From SAR202 cluster bacterium (GTDB lineage Bacteria; Chloroflexota; Dehalococcoidia; Lucifugimonadales; Lucifugimonadaceae), in contig VFGU01000012.1 of NCBI GenBank assembly GCA_009392285.1, positions 1-64,000 of the forward strand: DNA of 64,000 bases, read 5' to 3'. The position numbers and the translations under genes were made by a program. Shown piece after piece: positions 11,626 through 20,765 of this stretch. Within the stretch, counting starts at the first letter, position 1; each line of letters begins with the position of its first letter. Below the pieces are notes generated by a model. That model searched no databases, was not told the DNA's origin, and saw only the letters and a program-made list of their open reading frames with translations.

Positions 11626-12643
11626 TAAAAATATTCTAAGAGAAATATTTCAAGATTCTGCTGAGATTGACTATTCTACTTTTATAAATTTTGCTCTATA
11701 TAACAAAGACTACGGATTCTATTCTAATAAAAAAAGAATGTTGATGGCAGACTTTATAACTAGCCCATTAACTCATAAAAGTTTCGGAATAATGGTAGCC
11801 AAACAAATTGCTCAAATATGGGATTATTACAAAAACCCAAAACATTTTTCAGTAATTGAGCTTGGAGGAAGCACAGGAAAACTAAAAGATGACATTGTTT
11901 CATATATAAAAAAATATAATAGAAAATTTTATCGCTCTTTAATTTACTTGAACATAGACGCAACAAACAATGACTCCCTATTAGACATAGACTTTAATTC
12001 AAAATATGGATGCATTATTTCAAATGAATTTTTTGATGCACTACCTTTTGATAGATTCCAAAAAAGGGGGGGAAGTTTAAAAGAAATATTTATTAAGAAA
12101 AATGAGAAAAATGACCTTGTGGAAGTATTAAGAGATAGCAACAAAACAAATATTCTAGAACAAAAAATTATTGCAAAAATCCCAGAAGAATCAAGAATAG
12201 AAATCACAAATAACTTAAAAGAGATATGCAACAAATTGTCTTCATTTTTAGATCATTGCGTTATGCTAACTATAGATTATGGCTTTGAAGATTTAGATCA
12301 TTTGTTAATTAATAATCCCAATGGGCTCGTTAGATGCTTCGCGGGCCACAATATGGATAAAGACATTTTAAGTAACATTGGGAACAAAGATATTACTTGT
12401 GATGTTAACTTCCATTTTCTAGATCATTATTTAGAATCGGCAGGATTTAAAAAAATAGGATTTTGTTTACAAGAAAAGTTTCTCCAAAACATGGGAATAG
12501 CAAACTATTTTAATTCCACAAAAAATCCTATAGAAAAACAACAAATAGTATCGCTAATGAACCCAGATGGTCTAGGAGGGTTTAAAGTGTATTTTCATGA
12601 ATTATGCTCAAAAAACTTTGATCCACAAGGTCTGAATCAATAA
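11585..12643 (+). CDS. MidA/NDUFAF7-family SAM-dependent methyltransferase
   Basis: DFITSPLTHKSFGIMVAKQIAQIW, IELGGSTGKLKDDIV, SNEFFDALPFDRF; GTG start overlaps gltA by 41 nt (start uncertain). Confidence 0.8.
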   Translation: MSINRNISQSKKDNKNILREIFQDSAEIDYSTFINFALYNKDYGFYSNKKRMLMADFITSPLTHKSFGIMVAKQIAQIWDYYKNPKHFSVIELGGSTGKLKDDIVSYIKKYNRKFYRSLIYLNIDATNNDSLLDIDFNSKYGCIISNEFFDALPFDRFQKRGGSLKEIFIKKNEKNDLVEVLRDSNKTNILEQKIIAKIPEESRIEITNNLKEICNKLSSFLDHCVMLTIDYGFEDLDHLLINNPNGLVRCFAGHNMDKDILSNIGNKDITCDVNFHFLDHYLESAGFKKIGFCLQEKFLQNMGIANYFNSTKNPIEKQQIVSLMNPDGLGGFKVYFHELCSKNFDPQGLNQ

Positions 12644-13434
12644 AATTTTCCGTCTGACTTAGCTTCAGTTGTAGATGAAGAGTCATTAATTTTTTTTATT
12701 GATGTCTGGAATGCTGATTTCATTAATGCAACATCTGAGGCTATAGGCATCCACAAGAATCCTTGCTCAATTCTTCGAGAAATTTCCTCAGGAGTGCCAC
12801 AATGTATTCCTGTAGGAATTCCATGCTTCTTGCCGGCCTCCAAAACCTTATTTACTGCAGCAACGTGCTTTGGGTGTTGATTATCCATGCCTAAAGGGAC
12901 TCCAAGTGTCGCTGCTAAATCATTTGGGCCTATAAAAACTACATCAACCCCAGGGACTTCCATGATACTATCAATTTTATTGACCGCCTCGATATCTTCA
13001 ATCATTAATACTACACAAATCTCTTCATTGGCGTGCTGCATATAATCCGGATAAACTGCATTTGGTCTTGTTGCTCCAATGCCTCTTGTACCAAGAGGAG
13101 GATACCTACATGCATCTATCGCTCTTTTTGCTTCTTCAGCATTTTTCACATCAGGCACAACAACTCCCAATGCGCCAGAATCCACAACTCTTTTTATAAT
13201 TAGTGGATCACTGCCCGCAACTCTTACAAATACAGGAATTTCGGTGTGTTCGACAGCCCTAAAACAATGGACCAAATCTCCTAAATCAATTGAACTGTGC
13301 TCACACTCAATATTTATCCAATCCACTCCTGTTGTCGCTAGTGTTTCACACACCAAAGGGTTTCCACTTGAAACCCATGTGCCTATAGATGGTATTCCTT
13401 TTTTTATTTTTGCTTTTGCTATATTTTTCTTCAT
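12637..13434 (-). CDS. HpcH/HpaI-family aldolase (2-keto-3-deoxy-acid aldolase type)
   Basis: GTWVSSGNPLVCETLATTGVDWINIECEHSSID, VFIGPNDLAATLGVP. Confidence 0.9.
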   Translation of the reverse strand: MKKNIAKAKIKKGIPSIGTWVSSGNPLVCETLATTGVDWINIECEHSSIDLGDLVHCFRAVEHTEIPVFVRVAGSDPLIIKRVVDSGALGVVVPDVKNAEEAKRAIDACRYPPLGTRGIGATRPNAVYPDYMQHANEEICVVLMIEDIEAVNKIDSIMEVPGVDVVFIGPNDLAATLGVPLGMDNQHPKHVAAVNKVLEAGKKHGIPTGIHCGTPEEISRRIEQGFLWMPIASDVALMKSAFQTSIKKINDSSSTTEAKSDGKFY

Positions 13435-13524
13435 TTTTTAATTATTTTTGTGAATAGTTGTATTATGTATCAAGTTTAGAAAAGAAAACAATAGAATACT
13501 CTAACAATCAGCTTTAAGGAAGTT

Positions 13525-14193
13525 ATGGGAAGATTTAATAAACTGGAAACACTAAATTACATTAAAAAGGCAAAAGTTGTCCCTGTTTTTTATGACGCTA
13601 GTCTAGAAGTGACCATAGAGGTTGCCTCGGCTTGCTACAGAGGCGGAATAAAAATTTTGGAATTCACAAATAGAGGTGATCTGGCATGGGAGGTATTTAA
13701 AGAATTAGAAAAATATTGCAAAGAAAATTTACCTGAAATGGTTTTAGGCGCAGGTTCAATTTCTGATTCAACAATGGCAGATATGTATATTTCTATGGGT
13801 GCTAATTTTATTGTTGGACCTTTAACAAACCAAAATGTAGCGATTTCTTGTAATAGAAAAAAAATACCATACATGCCTGGATGCCTAACTCCCACAGAAA
13901 TATCAAATGCTGAAGAATTAGGTTGTGATGTTGTTAAAGTTTTTCCTGCTGACTCTTTAGGTGGGCCGTCATTTGTTAAATCCATTTTAGCTCCAATGCC
14001 TTGGTCATTGATTATGCCAACAGGAGGGGTTGATATGGATCCTGCAGGATTAAAAGAATGGTTTGATTCTGGTGTATTTTCGGTAGGGATGGGATCAAAA
14101 CTTTTTACTAAGGAGATAATGCAAAATAAAGATTGGGCGTTACTCGAAAAACAATGTAAAGAATTAAGTAAAATATTAAAGGACATCAGTTAA
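13525..14193 (+). CDS. eda: KDPG/KHG aldolase family (2-dehydro-3-deoxy-phosphogluconate aldolase)
   Basis: 222 aa; PVFYDASLEVTIEVASACYRGGIKILEFTNR, MPGCLTPTEISNAEELGCDVVKVFPA, MPTGGVD. Confidence 0.88.
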   Translation: MGRFNKLETLNYIKKAKVVPVFYDASLEVTIEVASACYRGGIKILEFTNRGDLAWEVFKELEKYCKENLPEMVLGAGSISDSTMADMYISMGANFIVGPLTNQNVAISCNRKKIPYMPGCLTPTEISNAEELGCDVVKVFPADSLGGPSFVKSILAPMPWSLIMPTGGVDMDPAGLKEWFDSGVFSVGMGSKLFTKEIMQNKDWALLEKQCKELSKILKDIS

Positions 14194-14203
14194 GGAGGGA
14201 TTT

Positions 14204-15226
14204 ATGAAAAATGTTGCAACTTTAGGAGAGATACTTGTAAGGCTCGCTACTCCAAAAAAGGAAAGGTTTGTTCAATCAAACAATTTTGACATTGATTATG
14301 GAGGAGGAGAATATAATGTTGCTGTTTCGTTAGCTCAGTTTGGGGTCCCAACAAAATTTATTACTGCTTTGCCTGAAAATCCTATTGGAGATGTTGCAAT
14401 AAATAGAATAAGAAGTTTTGGAATTGACACCTCCAGCATAATCAGGCAAGGCTCTAGAATTGGTCTTTATTACTTGGAACATGGGGCAGCCATGAGGCCA
14501 TCAAAAGTAGTTTATGATAGAGCTAAAAGTTCTATAAGTGAAGTAGAATTAGGAGATTTTGATTGGGAGAAAATTTTTAAAGGAGTAGGTTGGTTTCACT
14601 TCACAGGGATAACACCAGCGCTATCAAAAAAAGCTGCAGATGTCACATTAGAAGCTGCAAAAGCTGCAAAAAGTCTTGGGTTAAAAGTGAGTGCAGATAT
14701 GAATTATAGAAAAAACCTATGGTCACCCCAGGAAGCACAAAAAATCATGAAACCTTTGATGGATTATGTGGATATAGCTATAGGGAATGAAGAAGATGCA
14801 GAAAAATGCTTAGGGGTTTCGGCTGAAAATCAAGATGTGACGTCAGGAGAACTAAATCCAGACGCCTATAAAGGTGTTATAAATAAACTTTTTACTGAGT
14901 TCGGTTTTGAAAAGATTGGAATAACCCTTAGAGAAAGTTTGTCAGCAAGTGATAACAATTGGTCTGCAGTATATTCTGAGGGTGGCGAAATGTATGTAGG
15001 ACAAAAATATTCTGTCCATATGGTTGACAGGGTCGGTGGCGGAGATGCTTTTTCTGCTGGAATTATCTATGGAAATCTTCAAGAAATGCCTGCAAAAGAA
15101 ACTCTTAAGTTTGCTGTTGCCTCATCAGCATTAGCACACACAATTCATGGGGATTTAAATTTAGTTTCTCTAGACGAGGTTAATGCTGTGGCAAAAGGTG
15201 ATACTAGCGGGAGAGTTCAGAGATAA
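14204..15226 (+). CDS. kdgK: PfkB-family sugar kinase, probable 2-keto-3-deoxygluconate kinase
   Basis: 340 aa; DYGGGEYNVAVSLAQFG and DRVGGGDAFSAGIIYG ribokinase-family motifs; next to eda. Confidence 0.88.
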   Translation: MKNVATLGEILVRLATPKKERFVQSNNFDIDYGGGEYNVAVSLAQFGVPTKFITALPENPIGDVAINRIRSFGIDTSSIIRQGSRIGLYYLEHGAAMRPSKVVYDRAKSSISEVELGDFDWEKIFKGVGWFHFTGITPALSKKAADVTLEAAKAAKSLGLKVSADMNYRKNLWSPQEAQKIMKPLMDYVDIAIGNEEDAEKCLGVSAENQDVTSGELNPDAYKGVINKLFTEFGFEKIGITLRESLSASDNNWSAVYSEGGEMYVGQKYSVHMVDRVGGGDAFSAGIIYGNLQEMPAKETLKFAVASSALAHTIHGDLNLVSLDEVNAVAKGDTSGRVQR

Positions 15227-15753
15227 AAGGATTTTGTCTAACAAAAGTTACTCTCAGCCTCTTTTTATTTGTTTCTTTTTTCGGAACAATTTATGCGGAT
15301 GAGCAGGGTCAAAATAACAATCAGATGGATATATCTGGAGATAAATATGATCTTAGGGTTGGGCACACGGCAAACCCAAAAGTAGGATATCTAGACCTAA
15401 CATTTCAAATTAATAGCAAGGCAAAAGAAACTCAAAAAAACAATTACAAAATATCGGTAATTGCAGAAAAAGGAGAAGAAAAATTTAAAACATTTGCGCT
15501 AAATACTTCCGACTACCCTGATATATATAAATGTGTGTTTGATTTAGAAAGAAGTGGCAATTGGATTTTCAAAACTAACATTTCTAATAATAATATTGAG
15601 GAAAATATTGAATTTTCCATTTACATTGAGGATAGGAATAGGGAGACGAGTCCATTTTCACCATCATTTTATTTATTTGCAATAATTTTCCTAATTATAT
15701 TTTTAGCTCCGTTGTATATTTTTAGAAAAGCTATATTCTATAACTTAAAGTAA
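15223..15753 (+). CDS. secreted/membrane-anchored small protein (signal peptide, beta-sandwich-like domain, C-terminal TM); non-canonical start suspected
   Basis: Track ORF begins at ATG 15325, but the same frame upstream encodes KGFCLTKVTLSLFLFVSFFGTIYADEQGQNNQ (signal-peptide-like) with no ATG/GTG/TTG; ATA at 15223 overlaps the kdgK stop and has GGGAG upstream. Confidence 0.55.
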   Translation: MKGFCLTKVTLSLFLFVSFFGTIYADEQGQNNNQMDISGDKYDLRVGHTANPKVGYLDLTFQINSKAKETQKNNYKISVIAEKGEEKFKTFALNTSDYPDIYKCVFDLERSGNWIFKTNISNNNIEENIEFSIYIEDRNRETSPFSPSFYLFAIIFLIIFLAPLYIFRKAIFYNLK

Positions 15754-15768
15754 AATTATAGGGGGGTT

Positions 15769-16968
15769 ATGCCTGGATTTAGAGTTGCCTTAGTAGGAGT
15801 GGGACAGCGAGGACTGCAACACCTTAAGGCTTTATGCGACTTACAAGAAGAAGAGTTAATAACAATAGAGGCTTTGGTCGATCCATTTAGCGAAAATTTA
15901 ACCTCTGAGAAAATTAACAAATATGTGCCAAAATACAACGATTCTAATATCAAATTGTTTACTGACTATGAAAAATTCCTGGATGAATGTGAAGTTGATG
16001 GAATATGGTTTGTGATTCCACCAAATCAGCATACAAATCAAATAGAAAGAGCAGCACAAAAGGGAATTGCCATTTTTGCTGAAAAGCCTCAAAGCCTGTT
16101 TTTAGACGAAATTTTTCCAATGAATGATGCTATAGAAAAATACAATGTTCCTTCGATTTGTGGATTCCAAATGGAGTATGATTCCTGGTATACAAAAATC
16201 AGAGAGTATCTTAATGATAAGTGGGTGGCTTCTATGACGATGATTAATTGTGGGGCTGTTGAAACTCATGGTGTAAAACATACGATGATTAAGAAAGATC
16301 AGGGACCTGAAAATCGCATATGGACAGCAGATAGAAAATGGTCAGGAACTTCTATGGTTGAGGCAGGAATACATCAGACCGACCTGATGAGATATTGGTC
16401 AAACGATGATATTAGTTGGGTACAATCTTCATACGTAGAAAGACCCTCAAAGGCAATTAATGAAGAAGGTGATAATCCCATCGCTTATCACGTAACCTAT
16501 GGATTCAAAAAAGGGGGAACAGGAACCTTAATTTTAACTAAACCGGCAGGGGTGTTTTATATGGAAAGGTATGACTATATTTTGACTGCAAAATCAATGA
16601 TTAAATTTGAGGACAACTTAATAGCCTATGGGGTAGAAGAAGACAACTACTCTATTGAAAAAGGCAGAAAACATTTTCAAACTAAAGATGTTTACAAAGA
16701 AAATGAAACGAGCAAAATTTTGGCAAAAGGTCCCCACAAAGACGCGATGGGACAACATAATACAAAATTAATTTCTGAAAATTTTGTAAGGTCAATAATA
16801 TTAAATAAACCTGAATTAAGAAAAAACTCATTTAAAAGTTCCATAAATTCATTATCGGCTGTACTAGCAGCGAACGTCTCTTCTTCTATAGGAGGGCAAA
16901 AAATTGATATTGATGAATTTGAATCATCTGCTAAATTTTCTCAATTTAGGGCAAAACCCAATCAATAG
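15769..16968 (+). CDS. Gfo/Idh/MocA-family oxidoreductase
   Basis: N-terminal Rossmann FRVALVGVGQRGLQHLKAL, AEKPQSLFLDE (EKP motif). Confidence 0.92.
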   Translation: MPGFRVALVGVGQRGLQHLKALCDLQEEELITIEALVDPFSENLTSEKINKYVPKYNDSNIKLFTDYEKFLDECEVDGIWFVIPPNQHTNQIERAAQKGIAIFAEKPQSLFLDEIFPMNDAIEKYNVPSICGFQMEYDSWYTKIREYLNDKWVASMTMINCGAVETHGVKHTMIKKDQGPENRIWTADRKWSGTSMVEAGIHQTDLMRYWSNDDISWVQSSYVERPSKAINEEGDNPIAYHVTYGFKKGGTGTLILTKPAGVFYMERYDYILTAKSMIKFEDNLIAYGVEEDNYSIEKGRKHFQTKDVYKENETSKILAKGPHKDAMGQHNTKLISENFVRSIILNKPELRKNSFKSSINSLSAVLAANVSSSIGGQKIDIDEFESSAKFSQFRAKPNQ

Positions 16969-16971
16969 AAG

Positions 16972-18132
16972 ATGAAAATAAAGTCAGTTAAATTATGCTC
17001 TTTTCCCGTTAGAGGAGGGACTGAATGGACAACTCTTGAAATTCATTCCGATTCGGGTTTTTCAGGTTTTTCTGAACTTACGATGTCAAATTATTCTCTA
17101 AAAAACAACCTTTTAAACTTATTGAGTGACTTGTTAAAAAAAATTCAAGGCAAGGATTTAATTAATGACGAACAAATTAAAAAATTATTAAACACCGACA
17201 AAGAAAATTATGATCTTGCTTTAGCAACTTCTATTAGTGGAATAAGATCTGCCTGCTCAGATATATTTGCAAAGGAAAGTTCAAAACCATTAAAAGAATA
17301 TCTACAATCCAAATATTCATTAAAAAGCACCTTATTAAGTTTCGTTAGCCTATACGCTAATATTAATAGGTCGCTTCTTCCAGATGATGATGGCCCCATA
17401 AATAGAAGCCCAGAATCCTTTTCAAAGATGGCAAAAAGGGCTCTTGACGACGGATTTTCAAATATTAAGTGTGCTCCTTTTGATAACTATCCTAACAAAT
17501 ACTATAGAGACAATAGGTTTATTGAGGAAGGTTTAGCAAGAATAAAGGAAATAAAAAAATTATTAACTAAAGATAAAAATCTATTCGTCGATTGTCATTC
17601 AAAATTTGATGAAAAGAGTTCCTTAATTGTTGAGGAGGAATTATTCAAATTGGGCATAAGTTGGTTCGAGGAACCAATGAACCCTAAAACATTCCCTCAA
17701 GAATTAAAGGAAATAAAAAAAAGAATTAAAGGAAACCTTGTAGGTGGTGAAGAATTTTATGGCATGGAAAGATTTTCAGAATTATTAAAATCAAAAACGC
17801 TAGATATATTGATGCCAGATGTAAAATACTGCGGAGGAATAGAAGAGGCCGTAAAGATCGGGATGAGTTTAGATAAAATTTCAAATGGATCTTTCTCAAT
17901 ACATTGTCCTTCTGGTCCTATATCTTTACTAGGGAGCGCTCATGTCACATCTGCGCTTAACTCTGAACTGCCCCTAGAGCATGCAGTATATGAAATTTCA
18001 GACAGATCGGACCACCTGCACCCTCCAGAAAAAATAAAACAAGGTAAATTATTTTTCCCTAGAGGAAACGGACTTGGAGCAAAACCAAATTATAAAAAAA
18101 ATCATGAAGTTCTCATGGAAATGAACTTGTGA
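16972..18132 (+). CDS. enolase-superfamily (mandelate racemase/muconate lactonizing) protein
   Basis: KNLFVDCHSKFDE, SWFEEPMNP, VGGEEFYGMERF, DILMPDVKYCGGIEEA metal-ligand pattern. Confidence 0.88.
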   Translation: MKIKSVKLCSFPVRGGTEWTTLEIHSDSGFSGFSELTMSNYSLKNNLLNLLSDLLKKIQGKDLINDEQIKKLLNTDKENYDLALATSISGIRSACSDIFAKESSKPLKEYLQSKYSLKSTLLSFVSLYANINRSLLPDDDGPINRSPESFSKMAKRALDDGFSNIKCAPFDNYPNKYYRDNRFIEEGLARIKEIKKLLTKDKNLFVDCHSKFDEKSSLIVEEELFKLGISWFEEPMNPKTFPQELKEIKKRIKGNLVGGEEFYGMERFSELLKSKTLDILMPDVKYCGGIEEAVKIGMSLDKISNGSFSIHCPSGPISLLGSAHVTSALNSELPLEHAVYEISDRSDHLHPPEKIKQGKLFFPRGNGLGAKPNYKKNHEVLMEMNL

Positions 18133-18842
18133 TTATGGAGAAAAACAAGCCTAGGTGGGTAAGCAAAAGAAGGCTGATTAGTTTGCTTAATGACAGTGAA
18201 CTCAAACAAAATATTATTTCAATAGAGGCAATTAAATCTGAAAAAATCAAGGGAGTTAGGGGGCTGGGATCTTTTGGGGACGTGAATAAAAAAGTTGTGA
18301 TTGTGGAATCAAAAGATTTCTCATTATTTATAGGGCTTCCCTTTCCTTTTAAAGAAAAAAGTTTTGATTCTATCAAAGATCTTTTAGAAATTTTAAACAA
18401 AGACATTACTGTAGGGGTTCTATTTTTTGAGTTGGGATCATGGGTCTCTGGAATTGTGAGATACAAAAAAGTCTTGATATCAAAAAGAGGCTCTCGATAC
18501 ATTAGAGGAAAGCACAAGACTGGGGGGCAATCTCAAAGAAGGTTCGACAGAAACAGAGAAAAATGGATTGAGGGATTGAGCAAAAAAGTTTACGAGGATA
18601 TAAAGAAATACATTTTGCCTGAACAAAGTAATATTGATTATTTTGTTATTCTTGGAGAACAAAACAGGTTAAATGAATTTCTTAAAATCACAGACCTAAG
18701 CAAAGTCTTAAAAACAAAAATTATATTAAAAAAGTCTAGTATGAAAAACTACAACTCTAAAACAATTCTGAAAGCCTCTTCAAATTTATGGTCTTCAAAA
18801 ATATATTTAGATAATAAAAATGCTATAGTAGAAAAAATATAA
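18129..18842 (+). CDS. Vms1/eRF1-like VLRF1-family (acVLRF1-like) putative peptidyl-tRNA hydrolase / release factor
   Basis: Motif SRYIRGKHKTGGQSQRRFDRNREKW resembles the eRF1 domain-2 GGQ loop (GGQSALRFARLR) and the VLRF1 signature; remainder alpha/beta. Confidence 0.72.
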   Translation: MIMEKNKPRWVSKRRLISLLNDSELKQNIISIEAIKSEKIKGVRGLGSFGDVNKKVVIVESKDFSLFIGLPFPFKEKSFDSIKDLLEILNKDITVGVLFFELGSWVSGIVRYKKVLISKRGSRYIRGKHKTGGQSQRRFDRNREKWIEGLSKKVYEDIKKYILPEQSNIDYFVILGEQNRLNEFLKITDLSKVLKTKIILKKSSMKNYNSKTILKASSNLWSSKIYLDNKNAIVEKI

Positions 18843-18848
18843 TTAATT

Positions 18849-19769
18849 ATGAGCAATTTAGAGAGAGTAACATATTTTAACGGGAACTATGTTCCTGAAA
18901 GTGAAGTGAAGGTTCATTTTAGAGACCGAAGTTTTAAATATGGTGACGGCGTTTTTGATATGACAAGAACTTTTGGTCACAAAATATTTAAAATTGAAGA
19001 GCATGTGGAGAGGCTGTATAAATCATTAAACTATATGGATATCAAGATTGACATCTCAAAAAATGAAATGGTTGATATATCAAAAGCAGTTTTAGAAAAA
19101 AATTTGCATTTGCTGGGCCCCAACGAAGACTATTGGGTTGGTCAAAGAATTTCGAGGGGAGTAGACAGAGTTGGAGGTGAGCAGTGGGATCTAGACGGGG
19201 GGCCAACAGTTATTGTTGAGTGCGCCCCTCTTCCATTAAAACCAAGAGCATCATTATATGAAACTGGAATAAAAGTATGGACCCCTTCCACAAGAAGAAC
19301 GCCTTTTCAGAGCATGAGCCCAAGAGCGAAAACCCATAACTATATTAATTTAATTTTAGGGGATAATGAGGTCAAGCGAATAGACAAAGATGCATGGGCA
19401 ATTCTTTTAGATCTTAATGGCAATATAACGGAGGGAATGGGAAGTAACATATTTACTGTTGTTGGAGAAACTGTTTATACACCTAAATCTCAGCATGTCT
19501 TGGGGGGCATTAGCAGAGAAACGGTAATTGAGCAGGCAGGAAAAATTGGTATAAACGTCATAGAAAAGGATATTGAAGTCTACGAGGCGATAAATTCTGA
19601 CGAAGTATTTTTAACTTCCACAAGTCTTTGTATTTGCCCTGTCACTTTTTTTAACGGCAAGAAGGTAGGCAATGAAACATATGGGCCTATTACAAAAAGA
19701 CTAATTGAATCCTACAAGGATCTCGTTTCTTATGACTTTGTTAACCAATATTTATTACAACTGGATTAG
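18849..19769 (+). CDS. ilvE: class IV aminotransferase (branched-chain amino acid aminotransferase type)
   Basis: 306 aa; FRDRSFKYGDGVFDMTRTF, KTHNYINLILGDNE, ITEGMGSNIFTV. Confidence 0.88.
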   Translation: MSNLERVTYFNGNYVPESEVKVHFRDRSFKYGDGVFDMTRTFGHKIFKIEEHVERLYKSLNYMDIKIDISKNEMVDISKAVLEKNLHLLGPNEDYWVGQRISRGVDRVGGEQWDLDGGPTVIVECAPLPLKPRASLYETGIKVWTPSTRRTPFQSMSPRAKTHNYINLILGDNEVKRIDKDAWAILLDLNGNITEGMGSNIFTVVGETVYTPKSQHVLGGISRETVIEQAGKIGINVIEKDIEVYEAINSDEVFLTSTSLCICPVTFFNGKKVGNETYGPITKRLIESYKDLVSYDFVNQYLLQLD

Positions 19770-19781
19770 CGATGGACCAAA

Positions 19782-20675
19782 ATTAAATCGTCGGGAGAAA
19801 GAAAAAATTTAACTACGCGCGCTGCTGCCTTAGATATTTTACTTTCAATATTTTGGGGAGGGCACCCCACTGCCTTAAAAGCAGCTTTACCCTATGCTCC
19901 ACCAATAAGGCAGGGATGGATGCGATTTTTGTTAAGCGGCATCATAATTTTTATATGGGCAAGATACAATAATATTTCTTTAAGGGTTGAAAGGTCAGAA
20001 GTTGCTCCTCTTTTTAAGTTAGGGCTACTGTTTAGTGTCCAACTCCTCTTCTTAAACTACGGAATTAGCAAAACAACAGTTGCATCTAGCATAATTTTAA
20101 ACAGCACTTACCCAATATGGGTAATCATATTAAGCCCAATATTTATCAAAGGCGACAGGTTCACGCTTTTAAAATTTGCAGGAGTTATAGTTGCGTATTG
20201 CGGAATAATAGTTACATATTTTGACTCACTAGGTAACAGTAGCTATCTACTAGGAAATTCATTTTGTCTTGTTTCTGGGTTTTTACTAGGAGTCCGAACA
20301 ATATATTTAGCAAAAAATAGTGAGTCCATAACGCCAATGAAACTACTAATGTCACAGGCTGTATTTGGGACTCTTATATTTTTAACCTTGAGTTTGCTAA
20401 TTGAGACAGACCCTTACAAGTTTTCAATGATTTTAATTTGGTCAATCATATATCAAGGAGCCATAGTCGCGGGGTTTAATTTTATTGCCAATATATGGTT
20501 ACTTAAAAACTACAAACCCTCCCAAGTTACAGTAATACATTTGTCTCAACCTATCTTTGGGATTGTTATTGGCTGGGTGGTATTAAATGAACCCATTGGC
20601 TGGGTGGTAATATTAGGTTCGCTGCTGGTTATATCAGGTTCGCTGCTGGTAAGAAAAAACTCAAAAAATATTTAA
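19782..20675 (+). CDS. EamA/DMT-family transporter; N-terminus extends upstream of the track ATG, start codon unresolved
   Basis: Upstream of ATG 19920 the same frame encodes LDILLSIFWGGHPTALKAALPYAPPIRQGW, the standard first EamA helix; no ATG/GTG/TTG between TAG 19767 and 19920. Start 19782 (ATT) is only a placeholder. Confidence 0.7.
   Translation: MKSSGERKNLTTRAAALDILLSIFWGGHPTALKAALPYAPPIRQGWMRFLLSGIIIFIWARYNNISLRVERSEVAPLFKLGLLFSVQLLFLNYGISKTTVASSIILNSTYPIWVIILSPIFIKGDRFTLLKFAGVIVAYCGIIVTYFDSLGNSSYLLGNSFCLVSGFLLGVRTIYLAKNSESITPMKLLMSQAVFGTLIFLTLSLLIETDPYKFSMILIWSIIYQGAIVAGFNFIANIWLLKNYKPSQVTVIHLSQPIFGIVIGWVVLNEPIGWVVILGSLLVISGSLLVRKNSKNI
20568..20650 (+). repeat. two adjacent in-frame 15-nt direct duplications inside the EamA gene
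   Basis: ATTGGCTGGGTGGTA at 20568-20582 and 20595-20609; AGGTTCGCTGCTGGT at 20615-20629 and 20636-20650. Confidence 0.85.
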
Positions 20676-20765
20676 ATAAAAAAATATTCATTTTTAAGCA
20701 AGATTTGTGCTAAAATCAACATTTGAAAAATTTACATACAAAGATTTGCTTTAGGAGGCATAAAA

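Noticed and set aside
13635-14186. 183-aa antisense ORF opposite eda
   Set aside because: Fully antisense to a confident conserved gene; no recognisable motifs; low-complexity composition typical of shadow ORFs.
20676-20765. CIRCE (HrcA) operator before groES
   Set aside because: Looked for TTAGCACTC-N9-GAGTGCTAA; not present. Only a possible extended -10 (TGCTAAAAT) is visible.
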